Source: an uncultured Bacteroidales bacterium
GTDB lineage: Bacteria; Bacteroidota; Bacteroidia; Bacteroidales; Bacteroidaceae
DNA: 53,978 nt
Assembly (NCBI GenBank): GCA_902789725.1
Contig: CADAPC010000032.1
Location: forward strand, 1 to 53,978
Reading direction: 5' to 3'
How positions within the stretch are numbered: the stretch's first letter is position 1; each line of letters starts with the position of its first letter. Both the position numbers and the translations under genes were made by a program. Shown here one piece after another: positions 1-9,752 of this stretch. The notes below the pieces were generated by a model. The model searched no databases. It saw only the letters and a program-made list of their open reading frames with translations, and was not told the DNA's origin.

Positions 1-134
1 AATAGGATGACAGGGGGCTTGGAAATGCTCTTAGTCCCTGGATTTGCAGATTAAAAAGCAAGTTCAGAGCGGGGATTCATGTTTAGCGGACAGTAATAAC
101 TAAATTTAGTTTATGGTTGATATGCTCTCAACTC

Positions 135-287
135 TCACTCCAGACACATTCGTTTGTTGTCCTCGAACCAGTCAGCGATTGCTTCTTGGAAAGTCCACTT
201 GAACTGGTAGCCGCTCTCCTTCATCTTCTTTCCGCTGATGTTGGTGGAGATTTGTAGCTTCTTCACCCATGCAGGACAGATGCCCAT
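135..287 (-). pseudogene. C-terminal remnant of a sugar epimerase/dehydratase
   Basis: About 50 codons on the minus strand are open from an internal ATG at 287 to a stop at 135. The segment reads like the end of an NAD-dependent epimerase/dehydratase of a capsule or LPS locus: it has the stretch ISGKKMKESGYQFKWTFQEA followed by an ADWFEDNK-like tail. No Rossmann N-terminus precedes it. Upstream comes a glycosyltransferase remnant, so this is probably the residue of a deleted surface-glycan cluster. The family call rests on the C-terminal pattern only. Nothing was recognised in bases 1-134. Confidence 0.5.
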
Positions 288-298
288 GGGAATTAGCA

Positions 299-740
299 TT
301 ACTCTTGGCTGAGTTTTCGGAACATTTCTTTATGCTGGCGAGCTACCCGTTCCACACTATATTTCTCAATCACCTTCTCTTTTGCATTTTCTCTCATCCG
401 TTTAGCTTCTTTAGGATGAGTATAATAAAACATCACCTTGTCAGCCACCTCCTGAGGAGAATCTACATTTACGAGTTCTCCCATCGACGCCATCATCCAC
501 AATTGTTGGAATGGCATCGACTCGTGTGGCCACAAGATTCTTCTCCGCGGCCATATATTCAGCAATAGCCAAGCCAAAGCCTTCCCATCGTGAAAGAAGC
601 ACAGCCACGTCGAAAATTTTTAAATACGAGTAAGGAGTATTTGTCCATCCTGTAACAATGAGGTTCAGCCCATTCTCACCTGCGTACCTTTTTATTTCCT
701 CTTCCTCTTCCTCTTCTCCATTGCCCACAATAATAAAAAT
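299..740 (-). pseudogene. GT4 glycosyltransferase remnant, frameshifted and 5'-truncated
   Basis: The C-terminal half of a family-4 glycosyltransferase is spread over two frames. The upstream frame carries the donor-binding pattern GWTNTPYSYLKIFDVAVLLSRWEGFGLAIAEYMA. It then continues, after a one-base shift in the C-run at 480-482, as GELVNVDSPQEVADKV to a stop at 299. An acidic run of seven glutamates follows VGNG. The 5' end stops exactly at the left inverted repeat of the insertion element at 741, so the N-terminal domain is missing. It is non-functional on two counts and belongs with the epimerase remnant beside it. Confidence 0.75.
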
Positions 741-1467
741 GAGTCCACCTGAAAAAGTGGTGTTTTTGAGATCCATTCTGGCTTATGCGGCCATTCTGGG
801 TGATACACGGCAAAAGTCTGACCCTGTGAAAATATTCTCAAAAATTATCGCAATGCAGCCAAATGCCCCTCTGAGAGGCCTGAAAAGGGCAAATAACGGT
901 CTTTGAAATGTTGAACTCTGGAATATTACCATCCTTCGGAGGTTCATCCACATGCATCTGCTGTATGCATGGATACGGTGCTTGAGCAAGCCCCTGTAGC
1001 GGGTCTTGCCGTTGCGCGTGTGGAAACTATATTGGAACATGGCCGCCTCGACATTGTTTCGTTTGCGCTGCTCTTCGGGCGGCAGGCTCTCTATTTGCTT
1101 TCGTAGCCTGTAGGCTTCAATGTCCTTGTCCTCGAAGTAGCGCCAGCCTGTCTTGTTGTTCCAAGGAATCCGCCACCGCTTTCTGGTTCCCTGTTTCGTG
1201 ACGGTGTATCCTCGTCTATCTTCGTAGTCACGAGGCTATGGAACTGATTGTGCCATGCGTTTGGGTCGGAATACTTCTTGGAGGCACGGCTGCCCAGCTG
1301 CATCACGGGAGCAGTGAACATGTCCAGCTGGGGATTCGGGTCTGTCTTCTTGAACATCGTCTTTCTGTCTGATTGATGATGTAAAGGTACGAAAAATATT
1401 CCAGAAATCGGCATAAATCAGAGATTATTTTGAAACAATTTTAAACACCACTTTTTCAAGTGGGCTC
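741..1467. mobile_element. Internally deleted IS1182-type insertion element
   Basis: The element is bounded by 25-bp terminal inverted repeats at 741-765 and 1443-1467. They match at 23 of 25 positions and share the core GAAAAAGTGGTGTTT. Both sides are flanked by AAT, a possible 3-bp target duplication. Inside lies a minus-strand transposase with its middle removed, leaving about 727 bp, roughly half or less of a full element. The ends are well preserved, so it could still be mobilised in trans, like a MITE. Its left end cuts a glycosyltransferase gene. The family assignment comes from the transposase ends. Confidence 0.75.
783..1357 (-). pseudogene. IS1182-type transposase, central deletion
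   Basis: The N-terminal piece starts MFKKTDPNPQLDMFTAPV and reads through WHNQFHSLVTTKIDED. It matches the start of IS1182-type DDE transposases common in Bacteroidales. At about 1200 the frame changes and the protein resumes near its C-terminus with GYTVTKQGTRKRWRIPW, then NNVEAAMFQYSFHTRNGKTR and RGLLKHRIHAYSRCMWMNLRR. The catalytic core is absent. The junction therefore combines a large internal deletion with a frame change, and the enzyme cannot be active. Confidence 0.75.
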
Positions 1468-1616
1468 AATAGTAAATAGTATCCGTAAAAATATACACAG
1501 AGGTTGCTGGCATGTTTTTTTTGTGTAAAAGATGCATTTTCTGTCATTTATGGAAATAATGGCATAAGGGAATAACTTTTTTTGTTATAAAATGTGAATG
1601 TTTCCAGATTTTTTCT

Positions 1617-1624
1617 TTACTTTG
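1617..1624 (+). promoter_or_regulatory. Possible -7 element for glgP
   Basis: TTACTTTG followed by CA resembles the Bacteroidota -7 consensus TAnnTTTG, with the second base substituted. It lies 37 bp before the glgP start. No TTTG was seen at the expected -33 position. The AT-rich stretch 1468-1616 otherwise shows no gene. Confidence 0.35.
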
Positions 1625-1660
1625 CACAGAGTAATTAATTATTTAATCCCCCAATAGACT

Positions 1661-4243
1661 ATGAAGATAAAAGCAGATTACGCAAATGCCCCTCAGTGGA
1701 AGGTGCTGACAGTGAAGGCTTCTCTTCCTGAGGATTTGAAGTGTTTAAACGAAATTGCCCACAACATGTGGTGGGTGTGGAACTACGAAGCACGTGACTT
1801 GTTCCGCGACCTCGACGCAGGGATTTACCATGATGTGCGTCACAATCCTGTCATGTTGTTGGAGCGATTGACCTACGCCCGCAAAGAGGAAATCATGAAG
1901 GACAAGGCATTGATGAAGCGCATCAAGGATCTCTATGCTAAATTCCGCAAATATATGGATGTGAAGCCCGACGCAAGCCGTCCGTCAGTGGCCTACTTCT
2001 GCATGGAGTATGGCATTCATTCTGCTTTGAAGATTTACAGCGGCGGTTTGGGCATGCTGGCTGGCGACTACGTGAAAGAGGCCTCTGACTCCAATGTGGA
2101 TATGTGCGCCATTGGCTTCCTCTATCGCTTTGGTTACTTTACACAGAGCCTGTCGATAGAGGGGCAGCAGATTGCCAACTACGAGGCTCAGAACTTCGGG
2201 AGTCTGCCCATTGAGCGCCAACTTGATGAGAATGGTAACCCGCTGGTCATTGCCGTGCCCTATAACAACTATCACGTACATGCTTGCGTTTGGCGTGTGA
2301 ACGTGGGGCGTGTGAAACTCTATTTGCTCGATACCGACAACGAAATGAACTCTGAGTATGACAAGCCTATCACGCATGCCCTCTATGGCGGTGACTGGGA
2401 AAACCGACTGAAGCAGGAAATCCTGCTTGGTATTGGCGGAATGTTACTGCTCAAACGGTTGGGCATAAAGAAAGATATCTACCACTGCAACGAGGGTCAT
2501 GCTGCCCTGTGCAACCTGCAACGTCTGTGCGACTATATTGAAGAGGAAGGGCTGAACTTCAACCAGGCTCTGGAACTGGTACGTGCCTCCTCGCTTTACA
2601 CGGTTCACACACCCGTACCTGCTGGTCATGATTACTTTGACGAGGGGTTGTTTGGCAAATACATGGGAGGCTATCCCAAGAAGCTCGGCATTTCGTGGGA
2701 TGAATTTATTGGCATGGGACGCATCAACCCTGACAATAAGGAGGAGAAATTCTGCATGAGCACTTTTGCCTGCAACACTTGCCAGGAGGTGAATGGTGTG
2801 TCCAAACTGCATGGTTGGGTTTCCCAGAAAATGTTTGCAAACATTTGGGCAGGCTATTATCCCGAAGAGAACCATGTGGGCTATGTCACCAACGGTGTGC
2901 ATTTCCCCACCTGGGTGGCAGCTGGATGGCTGAGAAATATCTACGAAAAGTATCTGGACCCCACGTTCATGGCCGACCAGTCGAACGAGGAAAAATGGAA
3001 AGGTATTTATGACTGCCCAGACGAAGAACTCTGGAAGATGCGCCTGACCATGAAGAAGAATCTGGTTTTCTATATCGACAGGCAATATCGTGCAACATGG
3101 CTGAAGAACCAGAATGACCCTTCGCGCATCACTAAATTGGCTGAGCATTTCAATCCCAACGCACTCATCATCGGTTTCTGCCGCCGATTTGCCACCTACA
3201 AGCGTGCCCATTTGCTGTTCACCGACCTTGGTCGCTTGAGTCGCATTGTGAACAACCCTGAACGCCCCGTCGTGTTCCTGTTTGCCGGCAAGGCACACCC
3301 GGCTGACGGTGCGGGTCAGGATCTCATCAAGAAGATTTATGAGATTTCGCAGCGCGATGAGTTTCAGGGCAAAGTTGTTTTCATCGAGGACTACGACTAC
3401 TTGTTGGCTCGCCGTCTTGTGTCGGGCGTTGACATCTGGATGAATACGCCTACACGTCCGCTGGAGGCTTCTGGCACTTCGGGCGAGAAAGCCGAAATGA
3501 ACGGTGTGGTGAACTTCAGCGTGAAGGATGGCTGGTGGCTGGAAGGCTACCGCGAAGGTGCAGGATGGGCGCTCACTGAGAAGCGCACCTACCAGAATCA
3601 GGGCTATCAGGATCAGCTGGATGCCGCAACCATCTACAGCTTGTTGGAGAACGAGATTGTGCCGCTCTACTATGACAAGAATGAACAAGGCATTTCAACA
3701 GGGTGGTGTAAAGTGATTAAGAACTCCATCGCCCAGATTGCGCCTCACTTCACGATGAAACGTCAACTGGATGACTACTATTCGAAGTTCTACGAGAAAG
3801 AGGCCAAACGCTTCAAGCAACTCTCAAAGGACAATTACCGTTTGGCCAAGGAACTTGCTCAGTGGAAGGAGGCGGTTGCCGAGCGTTGGGATGCCATCAG
3901 CGTGGTGAGTGCCGAGTGGGACTTCCCTGCTGCAGGATGTGAAGCGGGTCAAAATTACCGTCTGAAATATGTGATTAACGAGCAGGGACTCAACGATGCT
4001 GTTGGGCTGGAAAAGGTGAACGTCTCTGTCAATGCCGACGGTGAAGAGCGTGTGTTCTCTGTTGAACCGCTGCAGATGACGGGTCATGAAGGCAATAACT
4101 ACACGTTTGAGGCAGAGCTAACACCAAAGCAGTTCGGTCAGTACAAGAGTGCTGTCCGCATGTATCCCAAGAACAAAAACCTACCTCATCGTCAGGACTT
4201 CTGCTATCTCAAGTGGCTGGAATTGCCCAGTTTCAACCATTGA
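1661..4243 (+). CDS. glgP: Alpha-glucan (glycogen/maltodextrin) phosphorylase, GT35
   Basis: This cytoplasmic enzyme releases glucose-1-phosphate from the non-reducing ends of alpha-1,4-glucans, using pyridoxal phosphate. The 860-residue protein has the DUF3417-type N-terminus of the short bacterial branch (about residues 15-120, [12 protein letters not shown]), then the glycosyltransferase core. The PLP segment is [14 protein letters not shown] at 602-615, with K610 as the expected Schiff-base lysine. Many relatives have GMK where this has GEK. CMEYGIH and YSGGLG (about 110-130) are typical of the family. The start follows an AT-rich leader with no Shine-Dalgarno, as is normal in this phylum. 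It is a single gene ended by a strong hairpin shared with the converging SDR gene. Confidence 0.95.
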   Translation: MKIKADYANAPQWKVLTVKASLPEDLKCLNEIAHNMWWVWNYEARDLFRDLDAGIYHDVRHNPVMLLERLTYARKEEIMKDKALMKRIKDLYAKFRKYMDVKPDASRPSVAYFCMEYGIHSALKIYSGGLGMLAGDYVKEASDSNVDMCAIGFLYRFGYFTQSLSIEGQQIANYEAQNFGSLPIERQLDENGNPLVIAVPYNNYHVHACVWRVNVGRVKLYLLDTDNEMNSEYDKPITHALYGGDWENRLKQEILLGIGGMLLLKRLGIKKDIYHCNEGHAALCNLQRLCDYIEEEGLNFNQALELVRASSLYTVHTPVPAGHDYFDEGLFGKYMGGYPKKLGISWDEFIGMGRINPDNKEEKFCMSTFACNTCQEVNGVSKLHGWVSQKMFANIWAGYYPEENHVGYVTNGVHFPTWVAAGWLRNIYEKYLDPTFMADQSNEEKWKGIYDCPDEELWKMRLTMKKNLVFYIDRQYRATWLKNQNDPSRITKLAEHFNPNALIIGFCRRFATYKRAHLLFTDLGRLSRIVNNPERPVVFLFAGKAHPADGAGQDLIKKIYEISQRDEFQGKVVFIEDYDYLLARRLVSGVDIWMNTPTRPLEASGTSGEKAEMNGVVNFSVKDGWWLEGYREGAGWALTEKRTYQNQGYQDQLDAATIYSLLENEIVPLYYDKNEQGISTGWCKVIKNSIAQIAPHFTMKRQLDDYYSKFYEKEAKRFKQLSKDNYRLAKELAQWKEAVAERWDAISVVSAEWDFPAAGCEAGQNYRLKYVINEQGLNDAVGLEKVNVSVNADGEERVFSVEPLQMTGHEGNNYTFEAELTPKQFGQYKSAVRMYPKNKNLPHRQDFCYLKWLELPSFNH

Positions 4244-4257
4244 GAGGGATAGACACA

Positions 4258-4294
4258 AAGTGGGGGGAGTGAAAAACGTTCACTCCCCCCACTT
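4258..4294. terminator. Bidirectional terminator between glgP and SDR gene
   Basis: A perfect 14-bp stem (4258-4271 with 4281-4294) built on AAGTGGGGGGAGTG has a 9-base loop, AAAAACGTT. It sits 15 bp past the glgP stop and 17 bp past the end of the converging dehydrogenase gene, so it can serve both. Confidence 0.85.
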
Positions 4295-4310
4295 GTTGTC
4301 AGTTTCGTTC

Positions 4311-5120
4311 CTATTTCGGCTGTTTGCCAATATAAGCCAGGATGCCGCCATCTACGTAGAGGACGTGGCCGTTCACGGCATCAGAAGCATGAGAGGCGAG
4401 GAACACAGCGGGGCCACCCAGTTCGGAAGGGTCGAGCCAGCGGCCTGCTGGAGTCTTGGCGCAAATGAACGAGTCGAAGGGATGGCGAGAGCCGTCGGGC
4501 TGACGTTCGCGGAGCGGAGCCGTCTGAGGAGTGGCAATGTAGCCGGGGCCAATGCCGTTGCACTGGATGTTGTACTCGCCATACTCAGAGCAGATGTTGC
4601 GAGTAAGCATCTTCAAGCCACCTTTGGCGGCTGCGTAGGCAGAAACTGTTTCGCGTCCCAGTTCGCTCATCATGGAGCAGATGTTGATAATCTTACCTTC
4701 TTTGCGCTCCATCATCTCAGGCAACACGGCACTGGCACAGATGAAAGGAGCCACGAGGTCGATGTCGATGACCTGCTGGAATTCGGCGCGCTTCATTTCG
4801 TGCATGGGGATGCGCTTGATGATGCCAGCGTTGTTCACCAGAATGTCAATCTGCCCCACTTCCTTATGGATGGTCTCTACCAGCTGCTTAATGGCCACCT
4901 CGTCGGTTACGTCACACACGTATCCCTTCACGTTGGTAATGCCAGCCTCCTTGTAGTTGTCCAGTCCGCGCTGGAGTGCAGCCTCGTTGATGTCGTTAAA
5001 CACGATGTTCTTCACGCCTGCTTTCACGAAAGCCTTGGCGATGTTGAAACCAATTCCGTAAGAAGCACCTGTAATCCAGGCATTCTTACCTTCGAGAGAA
5101 AAATTAGATAAATCAGCCAT
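4311..5120 (-). CDS. SDR-family oxidoreductase, gluconate 5-dehydrogenase-like
   Basis: This is a classical short-chain dehydrogenase of 269 residues. The cofactor motif is TGASYGIG (17-24), the NNAG motif is at 96-99, and the catalytic set is S149, Y162 and K166 (YAAAK). The closest type I recognise is the gluconate 5-dehydrogenase/KduD group, which interconverts 5-keto-gluconate-type sugar acids with NAD(P)H. The substrate is not provable from sequence. It is transcribed alone from a good promoter at 5211-5242. Nothing nearby belongs to a gluconate or uronate pathway. Confidence 0.85.
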   Translation of the reverse strand: MADLSNFSLEGKNAWITGASYGIGFNIAKAFVKAGVKNIVFNDINEAALQRGLDNYKEAGITNVKGYVCDVTDEVAIKQLVETIHKEVGQIDILVNNAGIIKRIPMHEMKRAEFQQVIDIDLVAPFICASAVLPEMMERKEGKIINICSMMSELGRETVSAYAAAKGGLKMLTRNICSEYGEYNIQCNGIGPGYIATPQTAPLRERQPDGSRHPFDSFICAKTPAGRWLDPSELGGPAVFLASHASDAVNGHVLYVDGGILAYIGKQPK

Positions 5121-5210
5121 AGTTGGTTTAGTTGTTTAGTTTTTTAGTTGATTGGTATGTGAATTGATTGGTTGTTTTAGTTTTCCACACTGCGCATTTC
5201 TTTTCATTTG

Positions 5211-5242
5211 CAAAGTTAACCAATCTTTTTCACCCCACCAAA
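5211..5242 (-). promoter_or_regulatory. Bacteroidota promoter for SDR gene
   Basis: On the minus strand, TTTG (5239-5242) is followed by 20 bases and TAACTTTG (5211-5218), an exact TTTG-N20-TAnnTTTG arrangement about 90 bp before the start. The leader between carries several TTTAGTTG-like repeats at about 5125-5180. Confidence 0.75.
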
Positions 5243-5262
5243 TTTTCAATAAAGTTTAGCGT

Positions 5263-6789
5263 TTAGAGATTCATTTTCTTCAGAAACTCCAACTGCTCGG
5301 CTGAGGGAGCCTCCACTTGACGAATGCTCCAATCGGTGGTGTCAACTCGCAGACCTGCATCGTCGAGATAGGAAGCATAAGGAATATCGTCGGTTGTGTC
5401 AACAAGGCGACGAACTTCTGTGAGCGGCTGACCTGCCACTTCGGCACAGGCTTGCCAGAACTCTTCTTCGGTGAATCCGCGCTTCAGCTCTTTGTAGTAG
5501 CGGTTGTAGAGCAGGCGCATTACGTCATCAAGTGACTGCTTGTGACCCGATTTGCGCCGTATGTCGATGTCCATCAATAAGCCAATGATGGGACCCTTGA
5601 AGTAGTAGTTAATACGTACGTCTTTACCATTCTCGTCGGGGTTCATGAAGTTCATCCAAATGTCATAGCTGCATTGACGCAGACTTTGATGGTGCTGCCC
5701 CTTGTAGGGAGCGTAGAGGCTGAAGTAGGTGGAGAGTAGTTCCAGCGCCTCGTCGGGAGTGGCTATGCCCGCATTACGCAGTAGGCGAAACTCATAGTAG
5801 CAGGTCAACCCCTCGCTCACCCACAGCATGGGAGTAATGGCTTCGCGGTCGTAGTTTAAGGGCCACAGTTCGGCAGGACGGATGCACTTGACGTTGTAGA
5901 GGTGGAAGTATTCGTGTGCCACGAAAGCCAGGAACTTGACATGCGCCTTTCTCGTTTCGAAACGATAGGTGCCATCTGTGTAGCAAGCTTGGGAGTTCTG
6001 ATGCTCCAGTCCGCCACCTCCTTCCCCCATGTGGATGAGGCAATAGTTGTCGTAGGGCACATCGCCCATCAGCTGGGTGGCAGCGCTGACAATGCGCTTG
6101 AAGTCATCCGCCAACCCAATCTCTTCAGCTCCGTCAGGCGTTTCGAGGGCGAACTCGTAGTCATGCCCTTCGTGCGAAAATTGTTTCGTGTAGAAATTCC
6201 CCAAGAGGAAAGGTGAGTCGTAGAGTACATCAAAGTCGGGAGCACTAAAAAGGCAACTGTCCTCTTTCTGGGGGCGTAGGCCTGTGGAAATATGTTGCCA
6301 TCCTTGAGGAAGATTGAAACGCACGTTGACAGGATGAGTCTGTTCGCCGTCAACATGCATGAACACCCCGCAGGGGGCTACAAATGCCACCTCTTTTTCC
6401 ACACGGCTTGATGCCACATCGCGCTGATTGGCATAAACCCGATAGCTCACACGCAGTTGTCCGTCGGCTGGTCTTGGAATGCGCCAATGGTTCAGCCCTT
6501 CCTTCGCCCATTCAATGGGATTCCCTTTTGAGTCAGTCACTTTGAAATCGGTCAGGTGCTTGGCGAAGTCAAGTATTTCGTAGTAGCCTGGTGCCCATCG
6601 TGGCATGTTGAGCACAAGGTCGCCAGACTCGACCTGTTCGGACGAGTAGTTGAGTTCAACAAGCAGATAGTGGCCGATGGTGTCGAACGAAACGGTGTAG
6701 TCCATCGAGTAGTAGCCTTTAGGGTTGCTACATGCCATCATCATCAAGCAGAGTGTGATGGTGAAAAAGTTAGTTAGTCTTTTCTTCAT
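5263..6789 (-). CDS. M61-family glycyl aminopeptidase-like lipoprotein
   Basis: This zinc metallopeptidase of the M61 family (glycyl aminopeptidase type) has 508 residues. It starts with a lipoprotein signal ending MMAC, with C20 as the lipidated cysteine, so it is likely tethered to a membrane facing the periplasm or outside. The catalytic motif is HEYFH (292-296), with the third zinc ligand E326 in WVSEGLTCYYE. The GEGGGGLEHQNS stretch (255-266) is typical of the family. It lacks the C-terminal PDZ domain of longer M61 enzymes. It lies 45 bp downstream of trkH in the same direction and may be read from that operon. Confidence 0.9.
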   Translation of the reverse strand: MKKRLTNFFTITLCLMMMACSNPKGYYSMDYTVSFDTIGHYLLVELNYSSEQVESGDLVLNMPRWAPGYYEILDFAKHLTDFKVTDSKGNPIEWAKEGLNHWRIPRPADGQLRVSYRVYANQRDVASSRVEKEVAFVAPCGVFMHVDGEQTHPVNVRFNLPQGWQHISTGLRPQKEDSCLFSAPDFDVLYDSPFLLGNFYTKQFSHEGHDYEFALETPDGAEEIGLADDFKRIVSAATQLMGDVPYDNYCLIHMGEGGGGLEHQNSQACYTDGTYRFETRKAHVKFLAFVAHEYFHLYNVKCIRPAELWPLNYDREAITPMLWVSEGLTCYYEFRLLRNAGIATPDEALELLSTYFSLYAPYKGQHHQSLRQCSYDIWMNFMNPDENGKDVRINYYFKGPIIGLLMDIDIRRKSGHKQSLDDVMRLLYNRYYKELKRGFTEEEFWQACAEVAGQPLTEVRRLVDTTDDIPYASYLDDAGLRVDTTDWSIRQVEAPSAEQLEFLKKMNL

Positions 6790-6834
6790 AAAAAATAAAA
6801 AAATGGAAGATTAAAAAATAATATAGCTTTGCGA

Positions 6835-8319
6835 TTACACTCTTCTCCAGAAACTTCGGGTGAAGAGAATCATGATGGGGAATATTTCGAGACGGCCAAT
6901 GAGCATAAGGAACGAGCAAACGTATTTGGCCACAGGACTGAGAATGGCCCAAGAGTGGACAGGGCCGTAGTAGCCCATGCCTGGCCCCACGTTGCTGATA
7001 CTCGACATGGCGATGCCAAAGGCTTCGTAGTAGTCGAAGTTGGGGTGGATGTCGTTGGGGGAGACTCCGCTCAGGGCTAAGATGAAGGCTCCAAGGAAGA
7101 GGGAGCAGACAAAGAGGGCTACGAAGCCTAAGAGGGTCTGCACAATGTTGTGGGGCATAATGCTGCCGTTCATCCTGACGGGGGTTACGGCACGTGGATG
7201 GAGAATGCGCGTGAATTCGTTCTTTAGCACGCGGTAGATGATGCTTAGGCGCACGCATTTGAACCCTCCGCTCGTGCTGCCGGAGCAGGCTCCTGCAAAC
7301 ATGACGAACAATAATATGGGCATGAGCTGAACAGGCCAGAGGGTGTAGTCAACAGTGGCCAACCCTGTGGTGGTCTGGAGTGAAATGACGGTGAAGAGGC
7401 TGCGGCGCAGGGCTTGTTCAACATCGTGCAGAGGATCGCTGAGTGCCAGTGTGAAGGCACAAATCAGGGAGGCTCCCAACACAATGATGAGGTAGGCTTT
7501 GAGTTCAGCGTCACCAAAGAAACGCTTTATTTTTCCCTTCAGAATGGTGTAATAAATTAAGGTGTAGTTAATGCCCGACGCAAACATGAAGAAGATGAGC
7601 ACATACTCGATGGAGGGGGAGTGATAGACATCTTCCAACAGCGCAGAGTGGGTACCATAACCACCTGTAGCTGTGGTGCACATGGCATAGTTGATAGCGT
7701 CGAAGAAGGGCATGCCGCAAACGAAGAGCGAAAGGATGCAGAAGAATGTGAGCATGAGGTAGATGCCCCCTATCCAACGTGCTGTTACGGAGATGCGCGG
7801 GTGGACCTTGTTATGCAGAGGCCCCGTGGATTCAGCTGCAAACAATTTCACCTCGCCGACACCAAAAGCGGGCAGAATGGCTATGGTGAAGAACACGATG
7901 CCGATGCCTCCAATCCATTGGGTGAGGCTGCGCCAAAAGAGCAGGCCTTTAGGCATGGAGTCGAGGTTGTCGATGATGGTGGCTCCCGTGCTGGTGAATC
8001 CCGACATGGTTTCGAAGAAAGCACTTGCCACGTCGGGCACATGTCCGTCCAACAGGAAGGGTGTCATGCCGATGAGGGTGAAAATAATCCACACGGTCGA
8101 TACCACGATGTAGCCGTCTTTGCGTCCCATTTTCTTACCTGCATTCCTGCCTAAAAGCACTCCCGTTGTTCCTAAGACAAGGGCGATGCCGATGGGAAGA
8201 GCGAAAGCAAGTACGCCTTCATGATAAATCCAACAAACCACTTGGCACAACATCATGAGTCCCGCCTCGATGTAGAGGAGGAATCCTAAGATTTTTGCGA
8301 TGAGTTTCCAGTTCGGCAT
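6835..8319 (-). CDS. trkH: Trk-type potassium uptake membrane protein TrkH
   Basis: This is the channel-like membrane subunit of the Trk potassium uptake system. The predicted 494-residue protein begins MPNWKLIAKILGFLLYIEAG. It is hydrophobic throughout and contains pore-loop-like segments such as SGFTSTGATII, TTATGGYGTH, TTTGLATVDY and SSISNVGPGMGYYG, as expected for the fourfold repeated TrkH pore. I chose the ATG at 8319. The longer open frame to 8418 overlaps trkA and has a non-membrane, shadow-like N-terminus. The chosen start lies 10 bp after the trkA stop, behind AAGAAAGAAG. TrkA, its cytoplasmic gating partner, is directly upstream. Confidence 0.93.
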   Translation of the reverse strand: MPNWKLIAKILGFLLYIEAGLMMLCQVVCWIYHEGVLAFALPIGIALVLGTTGVLLGRNAGKKMGRKDGYIVVSTVWIIFTLIGMTPFLLDGHVPDVASAFFETMSGFTSTGATIIDNLDSMPKGLLFWRSLTQWIGGIGIVFFTIAILPAFGVGEVKLFAAESTGPLHNKVHPRISVTARWIGGIYLMLTFFCILSLFVCGMPFFDAINYAMCTTATGGYGTHSALLEDVYHSPSIEYVLIFFMFASGINYTLIYYTILKGKIKRFFGDAELKAYLIIVLGASLICAFTLALSDPLHDVEQALRRSLFTVISLQTTTGLATVDYTLWPVQLMPILLFVMFAGACSGSTSGGFKCVRLSIIYRVLKNEFTRILHPRAVTPVRMNGSIMPHNIVQTLLGFVALFVCSLFLGAFILALSGVSPNDIHPNFDYYEAFGIAMSSISNVGPGMGYYGPVHSWAILSPVAKYVCSFLMLIGRLEIFPIMILFTRSFWRRV

Positions 8320-8329
8320 CTTCTTTCTG

Positions 8330-9712
8330 TTACTTGAAGTATTTATCCAGTTTGCGCAAGGTGTTGCCTGTGCAGAACACCACCACTTTGTCGCCGGCTT
8401 GCAACTGGGTGGGGCCACTCACCAGCATCGAACGTCCCTCGCGCGACATGCCGCCGATGTTCACTCCGTAGGGCAGGTCCAGTTCCATCACGCGTTTCTT
8501 GGTCACTTTCGACCCGGGCTTCACCACAAACTCTGCCACGTCGGCATTACCGATGGCCAGCATTTTTACGTTGTCCACGTCTCCCTTCAGCAGCAAGCGG
8601 TAGATGTGGCTTGCAGCAATCATTTTTTTGTTGATGATGGTGCCGATGTCGAGTTCGTCGGCCATGTCAAAATAGTCAAGGTTTTCCACCTGGGCAATCG
8701 TCTTGCGGATACCTCGCCGACGGGCTGCCACACAGGCCAAGATGTTCTGCTGGTCGTTGTTGGTTAGGGCGATGAGAGCTTCTGTGTTGCCATATCCCTC
8801 ATCGTTCAGCAAATCGATGTCGTATCCCTCTCCTTCCAAAATCATCGTCTTGGGCGACACTAACGACTGCAGCTCTTCTGTCCGCTTACTATCTGGTTCG
8901 ATGAGTTTTACGCTCTCGTGGATGGAAGCCAGTTTCCAGCTGGCTCGCACAGAGATTTTGTCACCTCCTATGATGAGGCTGTTCCTCACCACAGGGTAGT
9001 CATCCTTTCCTGTCAGATGTCTGATCTCAGCCAGATTCTCTTTCGTGGTCATGAAGAATACGAGGTCGCGTGGCAGAATACGCTCATCGCCATTCGGACT
9101 GATGGTTTCGCCTTCGCGCTTAATGGCTACCACATGAAAGTTGTGACGGTGAGCCATGCCTATTTCCTTCAGTGTGTGACCCACCAGCTGGTTGTCCTTG
9201 TTGCTGATTTCTTTTTCATAAATGGGGTTGGCATCGTGCATCTTCACGCTCAGCAGAAGCAATTCTCCGTTGTTGAACTCCCAAAGCTGCCGCACCCAAC
9301 TGTAACGTGCACAGGCTGCGATGTCTTCAGCTGCCAACAACTCAGGGTAGATGAGCGACTCGATGCCCATGTTTCTGAACAGTTCCTGGTTCTCAGGCTT
9401 CATGTATTCATAATTATCCACCCGTGCCACCGTCTTTTTTGCCCCCAGCTGTTTGGCGAGCATGGCGCAAGTCAGGTTCTCGCTTTCGTTAGGGGTAACT
9501 GCAATGAAGAGATCGGTCTTGCTCACCTCAGCATCTTTCATGCCGCCAATGGAGGTGGGCTGCCTTAAAAGCGTCATGATGTCAAGCTCGCTGCCGATAC
9601 GGATCAGATTCTTCTCTTTCGAATCGATTAGCACTACGTCTTGATTGTCGTTGGACAACATGCGCGCCAGATAAGTGCCAACTGCACCCGCTCCTGCAAT
9701 GATGATTTTCAT
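8330..9712 (-). CDS. trkA: Trk potassium system NAD-binding subunit TrkA
   Basis: This is the cytoplasmic regulatory subunit of Trk potassium uptake, 460 residues. It is a duplicated RCK protein: each half has a Rossmann RCK_N domain followed by RCK_C. The first nucleotide motif is GAGAVG (7-12). The second half begins near residue 225 with SLIIGGDKISVRASWKLA, whose glycine motif (GGDKIS) is degenerate, so only the first half looks certain to bind NAD. Each RCK_C ends with a typical beta segment (LPRDLVFFMTT; LQAGDKVVVFCTG). It is the middle gene of dxs-trkA-trkH, 40 bp after dxs and 10 bp before trkH. Confidence 0.93.
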   Translation of the reverse strand: MKIIIAGAGAVGTYLARMLSNDNQDVVLIDSKEKNLIRIGSELDIMTLLRQPTSIGGMKDAEVSKTDLFIAVTPNESENLTCAMLAKQLGAKKTVARVDNYEYMKPENQELFRNMGIESLIYPELLAAEDIAACARYSWVRQLWEFNNGELLLLSVKMHDANPIYEKEISNKDNQLVGHTLKEIGMAHRHNFHVVAIKREGETISPNGDERILPRDLVFFMTTKENLAEIRHLTGKDDYPVVRNSLIIGGDKISVRASWKLASIHESVKLIEPDSKRTEELQSLVSPKTMILEGEGYDIDLLNDEGYGNTEALIALTNNDQQNILACVAARRRGIRKTIAQVENLDYFDMADELDIGTIINKKMIAASHIYRLLLKGDVDNVKMLAIGNADVAEFVVKPGSKVTKKRVMELDLPYGVNIGGMSREGRSMLVSGPTQLQAGDKVVVFCTGNTLRKLDKYFK

Positions 9713-9752
9713 GCCTGTACCTCCTCCTTTCTGTAGTTATGGTTGTTAGGCG

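Noticed and set aside
1..134. Possible second insertion-element end near GTTTAGCGGACAGT
   Set aside because: The sequence looks like an element border but no matching inverted end or transposase is in the window.
2444..3688. Long open frame of 414 codons on the minus strand inside glgP
   Set aside because: It lies wholly within a well-supported phosphorylase gene and shows no family motif; it is a shadow of biased codon use.
8319..8418. Longer start for trkH at 8418
   Set aside because: The extra residues overlap the trkA end, are not hydrophobic and look like a shadow of trkA.
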